DNA of 16,699 bases from Clostridia bacterium (lineage in GTDB: Bacteria; Bacillota_A; Clostridia; Oscillospirales; CAG-272), in assembly GCA_017407725.1 (NCBI GenBank), contig JAFQWB010000112.1:1-16699 (forward strand), written 5' to 3'. Positions 1 through 6,814 of the stretch are shown piece by piece (the first letter of the stretch is position 1; the number at the start of each line of letters is the position of its first letter). Below the pieces are notes generated by a model, which saw only the letters and a program-made list of their open reading frames with translations, did no database searches and was not told the origin of the DNA. The translations under genes and the position numbers were made by a program.

Positions 1-33
1 GCTTTTCATAGCTTGTAAGGTCTAGGTTGTTTT

Positions 34-528
34 TCATATTTCCTTTGCAATGTTAAGCATATTGAGATTTTTTGACTCGGCGTATCTGACAGTCTGGAAG
101 GTTCCGCCGCTTGCTTTTTCAAGATATGATATACACACCGACGACGAATCGACCATAAACTTGTTGCGCTTTGCCATGCAGTAGGGCGTATATTTGTCGG
201 AAAGAATAAATACGCGGTCTGCTTTTTTTAGTATCTCGCTGTAGAGCGCCCTGTCCGAAAAGCTCCAGAATTTGCTTTGGTCGGGGTGAGGAACGGCTAT
301 AAAGAGCCTTATTTCGGGGTATTCCCGCTTGATGTTAACTATAGTTGCGGCTGCAAGTGTATCGAATCCGAGAGCCCCTCCGCATATATAATCGGTGTAA
401 CCGCGCTTTATAAGAGCGCGAATTCTTATGTTTAGCCTTTCGTATACACGCGCTCTTTTGTCAAAGGGAATATCTCTGTGACCCGTAAAGCAGCACGCCT
501 TTTCTTTGTTTATTTCGGGGGTGTTCAT
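34..528 (-). CDS. SLOG-superfamily DUF1273 (YpsA-like) protein
   Basis: A 164-residue protein of the DUF1273/YpsA branch of the SLOG Rossmann-like superfamily, which is predicted to bind nucleotide-derived ligands; no exact reaction is known to me for this branch. Seen in the sequence: an N-terminal FTGHR motif (residues 14-18), a glycine-rich GGALGFD loop (50-56), a hydrophobic strand with ADRVFILSD (103-111), RNKFMVDSSS (121-130) and a GGTFQTVRYA turn (141-150). These are the usual order and spacing for the family and the length is normal. The ATG at 528 overlaps the recG stop codon as ATGA, and the nearest GA/G-rich stretch (about 542-549) is far from it, so translation probably depends on ribosomes finishing recG. 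The link to RecG suggests, but does not prove, a role in DNA metabolism; DprA is another SLOG protein that acts on DNA. Family assignment is firm, function is open. Confidence 0.85.
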   Translation of the reverse strand: MNTPEINKEKACCFTGHRDIPFDKRARVYERLNIRIRALIKRGYTDYICGGALGFDTLAAATIVNIKREYPEIRLFIAVPHPDQSKFWSFSDRALYSEILKKADRVFILSDKYTPYCMAKRNKFMVDSSSVCISYLEKASGGTFQTVRYAESKNLNMLNIAKEI

Positions 529-2627
529 GATAAGGTGTCAACCCCCTTCAAAAGCAGAGCCGCCGCTCTTTTTACAAAGGGATCGTCCTTTGCGGCGCAC
601 TTAAGATATTCCTCGGCAGAGTCGAACGCCTTTCTGAGAAGATCCATATCTGTGGCAACAGAAGCAAGTCTGAGGCCTGCATCTCCGCTTTGTCTTGTGC
701 CCGTGCCCGATATTGCGAGAAAATCGCCCGGTCCTCGAAGCGCAAGGTCTCTTTCGGCAATTTCGTATCCGTCGGTGCAATCGCAAAGTGCCGAAAGTCT
801 TGAGTTTGCCGCATCGCTCTTTGCGTCGCTGACAAGAATGCAGAATGACTGGTATTTTCCTCTTCCGACTCGTCCGCGAAGCTGGTGGAGCTGTGAAAGT
901 CCGAATCGCTCTGCATTTTCAACTATCATAAGCGTTGCTCTCGGAACGTTCACTCCGACCTCGATTACTGTGGTCGAAACGAGCACCGAAAGCTCGCCTC
1001 TCTGAAATGCAGACATTACGGCATCACGCTCTGAGCTCTTCATTCTTCCGTGTACGTATCCGATAGCAACCGTAGGTAGCGCACGCCTTAATTCCTCGGT
1101 GTAGCTTAGCGCATCCTTGAGCTTTGAGAGCGGTTTTCCGTATGGGTCGATAAGCGAAGCAAGCTCCTCGTCGTCATCGTCTGCCTTTTCTATCGAAGGG
1201 CATACGATATACACGCCATAGCCTGATGATGCCTGCTTTTCTATGAAGGCGTTAAGCCTTTGTCGGTAGCTTTCGTCAACTCTGTAGGTCTTGACCTTCT
1301 GACGACCGGGCGGCATTTCGTTTACCGACGATATGTCAAGGTCGCCGTGAAGGGCGAGCGCAAGAGTTCTGGGTATGGGAGTTGCGCTCATTACGAGCAT
1401 ATGCATTCCGCCTGTTTTTTCTCCGAGAGCCGCACGTTGGTTTACACCGAATCTGTGCTGCTCGTCGCATATTGCGAGCGCCGCGTTTTCAAAGATAACG
1501 CCCTTTGATATGACGGCGTGAGTTCCTATTACGAAACGGATCTTTCCCGATTCAATTTCTTTGTGAATTCTGTTTTTCTCCGACTGCCTTATGCCCGAGA
1601 TGAGAAGAGCGGTCTTGTAGCCGAGAGATTCGAATATGGGTGAAAGATCCTCATAGTGCTGTCTTGCCAGTATTTCCGTTGGCGCCATGAGAAGAGCCTG
1701 CTTGCCCGAGGCAAGAGCTATATATGCCGCGGCAGCGGCACAAACCGTCTTTCCGCAACCAACGTCACCGGTAACAAGTCTGTGCATGGCAAAGGGCTTT
1801 GCCATGTCGGATGCGATCTCGTTGATGACCTTTTTCTGAGCGGACGTAAACTCAAAGGGGAAGCACGCAGTAAATTTCGAAAATTCCTCTTTAGGTATTT
1901 TAAGCGGAAGAGCACCCGCTTTTCTGCTTGTGTTTTTTGAAAGCTCTACCGCAAGAGCAAGAGAGAAAAGCTCCTCAAATACAAAGTATTCACGGGCCTT
2001 TGTGACAGAGGTGAGAGCCTTGGGCATATGGAGTGATGTGAAAGCATCCTCTGCGCTCATAAGAGAGTGCTTTTTGATTATCGCATCGGGAATAAGTGAG
2101 GGCATATTGCCCGAAAGGGCGGTGAGTGCAGACGATATCATAGAGCGCATCGCCTTCTGATTGAGTCCCTTTGTGAGAGGATATATCGGATAAATATCGG
2201 CAAGCGTACGCTCGGGACGCATAAGCTCGAAATCGGGAGAGAGTATCTCGCCGCCCGATCTTCGCGATATGACCTTTCCGAAAAGTCTTAACGTGTCGCC
2301 GTATGAAATTTCGTTTTTGATGTACTGTCTGTTAAAAAATACGACGTTGCATTTTCCCGTTTCGTCACAGACGGTGAATTTTGTAATCGTTTTTCTGTTT
2401 TTGAGAAGTGCGTTCTGAGGCTTTGACGAGACTGTGACAACCATAGTACACACTTCACCCGAAAGCTGGGCATCAAGAAGGGTCTTTACGTCTCTTCTGT
2501 TCTGATATCCGCGTGGAAAGAAGCGGATAAGATCCTCAAGTGTGAGGATACCTATCTTTTCAAGGAGAGCCGCCTTTTTGTCACCTATTCCGCTAAGACA
2601 TTTTACACTGTCCGTAAGCTGTGGCAT
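525..2627 (-). CDS. recG: ATP-dependent DNA helicase RecG
   Basis: A 700-residue RecG, the superfamily 2 helicase that remodels stalled replication forks and branch-migrates Holliday junctions. Seen: an N-terminal wedge/OB region starting with a helix-hairpin-helix-like SGIGDKKAALLEKIG stretch and FFPRGYQNRR, then helicase motifs: Walker A GDVGCGKT (about 287-294), DEQH box (388-391), SATPIPRT (414-421), and the C-terminal lobe with STTVIEVGVNVP and QLRGRVGRG (582-590). Length is normal. The reading frame is open to an ATG at 2732, but that would add 35 hydrophobic residues unlike the family and would begin inside the promoter. The ATG at 2627 is chosen because GGGAGAG lies just upstream and the protein then begins MPQLTDSVKCL. 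The stop overlaps the start of the SLOG gene by 4 bp (ATGA). A TTGACA promoter lies at 2704-2732. Confidence 0.96.
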   Translation of the reverse strand: MPQLTDSVKCLSGIGDKKAALLEKIGILTLEDLIRFFPRGYQNRRDVKTLLDAQLSGEVCTMVVTVSSKPQNALLKNRKTITKFTVCDETGKCNVVFFNRQYIKNEISYGDTLRLFGKVISRRSGGEILSPDFELMRPERTLADIYPIYPLTKGLNQKAMRSMISSALTALSGNMPSLIPDAIIKKHSLMSAEDAFTSLHMPKALTSVTKAREYFVFEELFSLALAVELSKNTSRKAGALPLKIPKEEFSKFTACFPFEFTSAQKKVINEIASDMAKPFAMHRLVTGDVGCGKTVCAAAAAYIALASGKQALLMAPTEILARQHYEDLSPIFESLGYKTALLISGIRQSEKNRIHKEIESGKIRFVIGTHAVISKGVIFENAALAICDEQHRFGVNQRAALGEKTGGMHMLVMSATPIPRTLALALHGDLDISSVNEMPPGRQKVKTYRVDESYRQRLNAFIEKQASSGYGVYIVCPSIEKADDDDEELASLIDPYGKPLSKLKDALSYTEELRRALPTVAIGYVHGRMKSSERDAVMSAFQRGELSVLVSTTVIEVGVNVPRATLMIVENAERFGLSQLHQLRGRVGRGKYQSFCILVSDAKSDAANSRLSALCDCTDGYEIAERDLALRGPGDFLAISGTGTRQSGDAGLRLASVATDMDLLRKAFDSAEEYLKCAAKDDPFVKRAAALLLKGVDTLS

Positions 2628-2667
2628 ATTATCTCTCCCTTCATCAAAACCGTTTCGCGCGCATATG

Positions 2668-2689
2668 CACGCGTATATCACGCGTATAT
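2668..2689. repeat. Tandem 11-bp repeat in the recG leader
   Basis: CACGCGTATAT occurs twice with no spacer (2668-2678 and 2679-2689), just downstream of the predicted recG transcription start and upstream of its ribosome binding site. The surrounding stretch is alternating purine-pyrimidine (GCGCGCATATGCACGCGTAT). It could be an operator or a structured leader; no known regulator site is recognised. Confidence 0.6.
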
Positions 2690-2703
2690 AATATATCATG
2701 ATA

Positions 2704-2732
2704 AGAATAACATATATCGCCGAATTTGTCAA
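2704..2732 (-). promoter_or_regulatory. Sigma-A-type promoter of recG
   Basis: On the minus strand, a perfect TTGACA -35 (2732-2727) is followed after 17 bp by TATTCT (2709-2704). The predicted start near 2697 leaves an untranslated leader of about 70 nt before the recG ATG at 2627. It overlaps the longer but unlikely start codon at 2732. Confidence 0.7.
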
Positions 2733-2854
2733 GTAAGAATAAGGCTAAATTGGTGTGTCTTTGCAATAAATAATTTGTAAAAGGGTGAATACAAAGAAGC
2801 AAAAGGGGAATTACTATATCAGGATGACAAAGTAATGCGAAAAGAGGTATAAAT

Positions 2855-3145
2855 ATGATTATTTCGGCTAAAAAGATCAAGGATAAGGTATCGTGCATAC
2901 CCGCCGCGGGATCGAAGCTTGCGGGCGGTGACAGTCCTATTCATTGGAGCCTTTGCACAGACTTTTCTCTCTTCGGATCTGAGAAAAGAAAGAAGATGAT
3001 CGACCTTTCCTGCACTCACAGGATATCAATCGACAAAAAGGGAGTGCTGATCCTTCACCTTGTTCTTATTGGTGCTGTAATTCTTGCCTGTATAGGGTGC
3101 AAAATAAAGAAAATGTGCCGCAAAAAGCACAAATGTAAACTTTAG
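2855..3145 (+). CDS. Small cysteine-rich single-pass membrane protein, unknown function
   Basis: I do not recognise this 96-residue protein. It is judged real because AGAGG (2843-2847) sits 7 bp before the ATG, codon use matches the neighbours, and a clean hairpin terminator begins 8 bp after the stop. It has a hydrophilic N-terminal two thirds (about 1-61), one hydrophobic helix at about 63-81 (GVLILHLVLIGAVILACIG), and a short very basic tail with KIKKMCRKKHKCKL. Seven cysteines are present (14, 34, 53, 79, 82, 88, 94), four of them in or after the helix. The positive charges after the helix suggest the C-terminus stays in the cytoplasm with the N-terminal part outside, although no signal peptide is seen. 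It stands alone, divergent from recG and convergent with the araC-type gene. Function cannot be inferred. Confidence 0.7.
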   Translation: MIISAKKIKDKVSCIPAAGSKLAGGDSPIHWSLCTDFSLFGSEKRKKMIDLSCTHRISIDKKGVLILHLVLIGAVILACIGCKIKKMCRKKHKCKL

Positions 3146-3153
3146 TTGCTGAC

Positions 3154-3185
3154 AAAAAAGACAGAGATATTCTCTGTCTTTTTTT
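3154..3185. terminator. Bidirectional rho-independent terminator
   Basis: GACAGAGA (3160-3167) and TCTCTGTC (3171-3178) form an 8-bp stem with a 3-nt TAT loop. It is flanked by six A on the left and seven T on the right, so it can end transcription in both directions. It serves the small membrane protein gene (plus) and the convergent AraC-type gene (minus), whose stop codon (3184-3186) lies at its edge. Confidence 0.9.
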
Positions 3186-4044
3186 ACTGTTTGTTTATTC
3201 GTCTGAAGGTGAGCGGAGACATGCCGTGCTTTTCTCTGAAGGCAGAAGAAAAATAGGATGGCGACGAGAATCCGCTGATTTCCGAGATCTCGTTTGATGC
3301 CGCATCGCTCAGAATGAGAAGTGCACCCGCAAACGACAGTCTCAGATCTGAAAGATAAGAGGCGTATTTTATGCCAAGCTCCTCCGAGAATATTTCGCTT
3401 ATTCTGCCTGCGCTGACACCGGTTATTTTTGAGAGCACGGAGAGATCTGATCCCGATCTGAAGTTCAGGGATAGGTATTCAAGCGATTTTCTCAAAACGG
3501 GAGAAAATCTCCTTGTTTCAAATTCGGAAAGATTGCAGCTTTTTCTGAGATATGGAGTGAGAATGCACGAAAGCAAGGCTTTGTTTGCTTCTTTTGAGAG
3601 AGGAAGTCTTTTTCCGTCCTCATAGAAGAGCCTTGACGCGCATTCAAGAAGAAATGCATTATCTTCCTCGCTCAGCCTTACCGTCTCGTTTTGGGAAAAG
3701 ATAAGAGCGGCAAGATAGGGATCGTCAAGAGCGCTCGGTAAAAATGAAATTCTGCATATATCGATCTTTCCCGACTCGAATTTATATGGAAAAAAGGGGC
3801 TTATGAGAAAGACGTCACCCTCACGAACCTTTTCTCTTTTCCCTGAAAGAAGATGATATCCCTCTCCCTTCTTTACACAGCAAAGAGAGAAGCATCTGTA
3901 GCATGAAAACGGTCGCTGATTGTTCTTGCCGTCGAAAAAGGTGATGTCTTCGCTTGTTGCGAGAGAGCATAGATCCTCTTCGGGAATGAAATCAATAACC
4001 GAGGAGCTGTTTTTTTGAGAAAGCTTCTTCTTGATACAGACCAC
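3184..4044 (-). CDS. AraC family transcriptional regulator
   Basis: A 286-residue regulator. The N-terminal half looks like an AraC-type cupin sensor (about 35-105, with the typical EGDVFLISPFFPYKFE strand at 75-90). The C-terminal 100 residues carry the double helix-turn-helix: first HTH about 200-222 (DLSVLSKITGVSAGRISEIF), second about 252-272 with GFSSPSYFSSAFREKHGMSP, the AraC family signature. The ligand cannot be told from sequence. It is divergent from the transketolase genes with a 192-bp shared control region, so they are a likely target. The start is uncertain: the only upstream in-frame start before a stop codon is GTG at 4044, but AAAGGA ends only one base before it, which is too close for a normal ribosome binding site; no other usual start codon lies within the next dozen codons. 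Confidence 0.92.
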   Translation of the reverse strand: MVCIKKKLSQKNSSSVIDFIPEEDLCSLATSEDITFFDGKNNQRPFSCYRCFSLCCVKKGEGYHLLSGKREKVREGDVFLISPFFPYKFESGKIDICRISFLPSALDDPYLAALIFSQNETVRLSEEDNAFLLECASRLFYEDGKRLPLSKEANKALLSCILTPYLRKSCNLSEFETRRFSPVLRKSLEYLSLNFRSGSDLSVLSKITGVSAGRISEIFSEELGIKYASYLSDLRLSFAGALLILSDAASNEISEISGFSSPSYFSSAFREKHGMSPLTFRRINKQ

Positions 4045-4070
4045 GTCCTTTCTTTGGCTCTTTTTGTAAA

Positions 4071-4099
4071 ATTATAACTCATATGCAGAGGAAAATCAA
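4071..4099 (-). promoter_or_regulatory. Sigma-A-type promoter of the AraC-type regulator
   Basis: On the minus strand TTGATT (4099-4094), a 17-bp spacer and a perfect TATAAT (4076-4071). The predicted transcript starts near 4064, only about 20 nt before the GTG start codon, so the leader is very short. Confidence 0.75.
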
Positions 4100-4128
4100 C
4101 AGTCTTCCGAAAAAGATGGGGCAAAATA

Positions 4129-4178
4129 TTGAAAAATAATTTTCAAGATGCACAAAAAGGTATAAAATCCTCTTGAAA
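4129..4178. repeat. Inverted repeats between the divergent araC-type and transketolase promoters
   Basis: TTGAAAA (4129-4135) and TTTTCAA (4140-4146) form a palindrome with a 4-bp centre, almost midway between the two -35 boxes. TTTCAAGA (4141-4148) is also inverted at TCTTGAAA (4171-4178), whose end is the transketolase -35 box. The three half-sites of one sequence make a plausible operator set, perhaps for the adjacent AraC-type regulator. This is inferred from position and symmetry only. Confidence 0.45.
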
Positions 4179-4201
4179 TCGGGAAGGTTATATGTTAGAA
4201 T
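4173..4201 (+). promoter_or_regulatory. Extended -10 promoter of the transketolase genes
   Basis: TTGAAA (4173-4178), a 17-bp spacer and TAGAAT (4196-4201), preceded by TG one base upstream (4193-4194), an extended -10. The predicted start near 4208 gives a leader of about 29 nt before the GTG start codon at 4237. Confidence 0.75.
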
Positions 4202-4236
4202 ATAAATGTAAAATACATTGAATAGGATGTGATACG

Positions 4237-5049
4237 GTGAATCGTAACGAACTTACTCTTCTTAACGAAAAAGCAAAAGAGATAAGATTACTTGCACTTG
4301 ACAGCATACATACCGCAAAATCGGGACATCCGGGAGGCTCGCTCTCGATAGCTGAGATACTCTCGCTTCTTTACTTCAAGGAAATGAAGGTTGATCCTGC
4401 AGATCCCAAGGCTGATAACAGAGACAGATTTGTTCTTTCAAAGGGTCACGGCGCACCTGCACTTTATGCAGCTCTTGCCATGAAGGGATTTTTCCCCATA
4501 GAGGAGCTCAAGACCTTGAGACAGGTAGGCTCAAGACTTCAGGGACATCCCGATGCAAAGAAGATTCCCGGAGTCGACATCGGAACAGGATCGCTCGGTC
4601 AGGGATTCTCCTGCGCTATAGGAATGGCACTTGCAGGCAAGGGCGCATACAACGTCTATACCGTTCTCGGAGACGGAGAGCTCCAGGAGGGTCAGATCTG
4701 GGAAGGCGCAATGTTTATTAATCACTATAACGTAACCAATCTTTATACCTTTGTTGACTACAACAAGGTTCAGCTCAGCGGCGACGTTATGGAGATCGCA
4801 GGCCTTGACAGAATTAAGGAAAAGTTCGAATCCTTCGGTCTTTACGCAGTATGCTGCGACGGACACGATATCGAATCGATAGATAACGCTCTTACCGAAG
4901 CAAAGAATTCGGGCAGACCCTCTGTCATCATTTGCGACACGGTAAAGGGCAAGGGCGTTTCCTTTATGGAAAACACCGCAAAGTGGCACGGAAACGCGCC
5001 TAACGACAGCCAGTATGAAGAGGCTGTTAAGGAAATAAAGGAGGCATAA
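4237..5049 (+). CDS. Transketolase, N-terminal (thiamine-diphosphate binding) subunit
   Basis: A 270-residue N-terminal half of a split transketolase, which moves two-carbon ketol units between sugar phosphates in the non-oxidative pentose phosphate pathway. Seen: the transketolase signature with HTAKSGHPGGSLS (25-37), SKGHGAPALY (68-77, His71), GTGSLGQG (117-123), and the thiamine-diphosphate/metal motif GDGELQEG (145-152) ending at the YNK about 30 residues later (175-177). The split form is common in Firmicutes and archaea, and the length matches. It starts with GTG; AGGA (4224-4227) lies 9 bp upstream. Its partner starts 3 bp after the stop, and the partner's AAGGAGG lies within this gene's last codons, so the two subunits are co-translated. 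Expression is probably controlled from the shared region with the AraC-type regulator. Confidence 0.96.
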   Translation: MNRNELTLLNEKAKEIRLLALDSIHTAKSGHPGGSLSIAEILSLLYFKEMKVDPADPKADNRDRFVLSKGHGAPALYAALAMKGFFPIEELKTLRQVGSRLQGHPDAKKIPGVDIGTGSLGQGFSCAIGMALAGKGAYNVYTVLGDGELQEGQIWEGAMFINHYNVTNLYTFVDYNKVQLSGDVMEIAGLDRIKEKFESFGLYAVCCDGHDIESIDNALTEAKNSGRPSVIICDTVKGKGVSFMENTAKWHGNAPNDSQYEEAVKEIKEA

Positions 5050-5052
5050 GAG

Positions 5053-5982
5053 ATGGCAAAGACAGCTTCCAGAGACGCTTGGGGAAGAACACTCGTTGAG
5101 CTTGGAGCCGAGCGTGATTTTAACGTACTTACAGCAGACCTTGCAGACTCGGTGAGAGTTGAATGGTTCAAGAAGGAATATCCCGACAGATTTTATGAGT
5201 GCGGAATTGCCGAGGCAAATATGATCGGCGTTGCCGCAGGAATAGCTTCTACGGGCAAGAAGGCGGTTGTTTCGGGCTTTGCAATGTTCGTTGCAGGCAG
5301 AGCATACGACCAGATCAGAAACTCTGTAGCATATTCTGCACTTCCCGTTGTTATCGGCGCTACACACGCGGGTATCTCGGTAGGTGAGGACGGACCTACA
5401 CATCAGTGCTGTGAGGATATCGCTCTTATGAGAGTTATCCCCGGAATGACAGTTCTTTCTCCCAGCGATGCAAAGGAGACCGCACTTTGTGTAAGAGCGG
5501 CTATGGATCACAACTCGCCCGTATATATCCGTCTTTCAAGATATCCCGTTGAAGATACTACTCCCGACGATTACACGTTCGAGATCGGAAAGGGCGTAGT
5601 TCTCAAGGACGGAACAGACGTAACTATAGTTGCCACCGGTATTACGGTTGAGCAGGCGGTTGCCGCAGGAAAGCTTCTTGAAGAGAAGGGAATCAGCGCG
5701 GCTGTAATTAACATTCATACGATAAAGCCTCTCGATGCAGAGCTTATCGGTGAGTATGCAAAGAAGACCGGAAAGATAATTACAGTTGAAGAGCATTCTG
5801 TTATCGGCGGCCTCGGAAGTGCTGTTGCAGAGGCACTTTCTGAGTCGGGATGCGGCGCGAAGCTTTGCAGAATGGGACTTAACGATACCTTCGGTACAAG
5901 CGGAAAAGCGGCTGACGTAATCGAATATTTCGGTCTTACCGCTCCTCACATTGTTAAGAAGGCAGAGGAAATGCTTGCTTAA
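5053..5982 (+). CDS. Transketolase, C-terminal subunit
   Basis: A 309-residue C-terminal half of the split transketolase. It pairs with the upstream subunit so that the active site forms between the pyrimidine-binding domain here and the pyrophosphate-binding domain there. Seen: the pyrimidine domain (about 4-165) with RFYECGIAEANMIGVAAG, where Glu54 is in the place of the glutamate that activates thiamine diphosphate, then GEDGPTHQ (111-118) and the SPSDAKE and VYIRLSR strands; the C-terminal domain (about 185-305) contains EEHSVIGGLGSAVAE. 1-Deoxyxylulose-5-phosphate synthase shares these domains but is a single longer chain, so transketolase is the better call. AAGGAGG (5038-5044) sits 8 bp before the ATG. 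A strong terminator follows. Confidence 0.96.
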   Translation: MAKTASRDAWGRTLVELGAERDFNVLTADLADSVRVEWFKKEYPDRFYECGIAEANMIGVAAGIASTGKKAVVSGFAMFVAGRAYDQIRNSVAYSALPVVIGATHAGISVGEDGPTHQCCEDIALMRVIPGMTVLSPSDAKETALCVRAAMDHNSPVYIRLSRYPVEDTTPDDYTFEIGKGVVLKDGTDVTIVATGITVEQAVAAGKLLEEKGISAAVINIHTIKPLDAELIGEYAKKTGKIITVEEHSVIGGLGSAVAEALSESGCGAKLCRMGLNDTFGTSGKAADVIEYFGLTAPHIVKKAEEMLA

Positions 5983-6002
5983 AGAACAAATTGAATACAA
6001 AC

Positions 6003-6034
6003 AAAAAATCCTCGGGGAAACCCGAGGATTTTTT
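6003..6034. terminator. Strong bidirectional rho-independent terminator
   Basis: A 9-bp stem, ATCCTCGGG (6008-6016) with CCCGAGGAT (6021-6029), closed by a GAAA tetraloop and flanked by A and T runs that extend the pairing. It ends the transketolase transcript on the plus strand and can end pduL on the minus strand. Confidence 0.93.
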
Positions 6035-6059
6035 AGTTATGTAAACTAAAGTTGACAAA

Positions 6060-6638
6060 TTACTTTACGATGTAACCTGTAACGTTCATTCCTGCGCCTG
6101 CAGCATTTGCTTCATCTGTGTCGATGTGCATCGCAAGTGCGAATGTCTCGTTAACTCTTACTACTGTGTCACCGAATACGAGCTTTCTGCCGTCGGTGTC
6201 GATAGCAACAGAAACGATCTCCTTGTCGGAAACGCCAAACTCTGCCGCATCAGCGGGAGTCATGTGGATGTGACGCTTTGCAGCGATTACGCCCTTCTCG
6301 AGAACGACCTCTGCGCCGTTTGCAGGGTTAACAAGCTTGATTCCGGGGGTTCCGTCGATGTCGCCGCTCTCACGGATGGGAGCTGTAACTCCGAGTGTTC
6401 TTGCATCGGAAAGGGAGATCTCAACCTGGCTTTCCTTTCTTGCGGGTCCTAAGATGATAACTCCGGAAATTGTCTTCTTGGGTCCAACGATATCAACTCT
6501 CTGCTCGCACGCATACTGACCGGGCTGGCTGAGCATCTTCTTGATGGTAAGCTCTGCGCCTTCTCCGTAAAGGGCTTCGATATCCTTCTTGGAAAGGTGA
6601 ACGTGACGTGCAGATGTTTCAACGATAAATGTTTTCAT
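6060..6638 (-). CDS. pduL: PduL-type phosphate acyltransferase (phosphotransacylase)
   Basis: A 192-residue PduL family enzyme, which interconverts acyl-CoA and acyl-phosphate (propanoyl or acetyl) using zinc. Seen: the two PduL beta-barrel halves, with RHVHLS at 11-16 and RHIHMTPADAAEFG at 122-135; zinc-ligand histidines at 12, 14, 123, 125 and probably His171 in AMHIDTDEANAAG; and the central GPARKESQVEIS segment (64-75). The N-terminus goes straight from MKTFIVETSA into the first histidine motif, so the extension that targets PduL to bacterial microcompartments is missing, and no shell genes are near. It is therefore probably a cytosolic housekeeping phosphotransacylase that replaces Pta and feeds acetate kinase. 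AGAGAGG lies about 10 bp upstream of the ATG. It has its own promoter and a leader hairpin, and no operon partner. Confidence 0.95.
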   Translation of the reverse strand: MKTFIVETSARHVHLSKKDIEALYGEGAELTIKKMLSQPGQYACEQRVDIVGPKKTISGVIILGPARKESQVEISLSDARTLGVTAPIRESGDIDGTPGIKLVNPANGAEVVLEKGVIAAKRHIHMTPADAAEFGVSDKEIVSVAIDTDGRKLVFGDTVVRVNETFALAMHIDTDEANAAGAGMNVTGYIVK

Positions 6639-6665
6639 TTTTTTACTACCTCTCTTCTGATTTTT

Positions 6666-6687
6666 GCCGAGAATAGTATCACTCGGC
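6666..6687 (-). promoter_or_regulatory. Hairpin in the pduL leader RNA
   Basis: GCCGAG (6666-6671) and CTCGGC (6682-6687) form a 6-bp GC-rich stem with a 10-nt loop, starting only a few bases downstream of the predicted pduL transcription start. No T run follows on the minus strand, so it is not a terminator; it may stabilise the mRNA or bind a regulator. Confidence 0.5.
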
Positions 6688-6699
6688 GCTAGCGAATAT

Positions 6700-6728
6700 A
6701 TGATACCACAAATTTTTCAAAAAGTAAA
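6700..6728 (-). promoter_or_regulatory. Extended -10 promoter of pduL
   Basis: On the minus strand TTTACT (6728-6723), a 17-bp spacer and TATCAT (6705-6700), preceded by TGG, an extended -10. The predicted start is near 6693, giving a leader of about 55 nt. Confidence 0.65.
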
Positions 6729-6814
6729 CACCAATTGCTAAAAAAAGCTCAAAAGTGGGTGATATTTTTAAGAAGATTGAGAATGATAGTAAAAAAGACA
6801 AGGAGAAAAGCCTT

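Noticed and set aside
1..33. Start of a further minus-strand gene (ATG at 9)
   Set aside because: Only three codons are visible and there is no clear ribosome binding site.
2628..2732. A longer recG beginning at 2732
   Set aside because: The extra 35 residues are not RecG-like, overlap the promoter and leader repeat, and the ATG at 2627 has a proper ribosome binding site.
2733..2842. A promoter for the small membrane protein (TTGCAA at 2761)
   Set aside because: No -10 box at 16-18 bp could be found; the best match needs a 19-bp spacer.
4531..5511. A 326-codon open frame antisense to the transketolase subunits
   Set aside because: It lies wholly opposite two well-supported genes, its protein is Cys/Ser/Arg-rich and resembles no family, and it follows from the codon bias of the real genes.
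6060..6638. Part of a bacterial microcompartment locus
   Set aside because: No shell protein, targeting peptide or diol/ethanolamine enzyme is present in the window.
6666..6687. Hairpin as an intrinsic terminator
   Set aside because: There is no T run on the 3' side in either direction; the T run lies before it on the plus strand.
6755..6814. A longer TepA beginning at GTG 6755
   Set aside because: No ribosome binding site precedes it, while AAGGAG sits 9 bp before the ATG at 6815.
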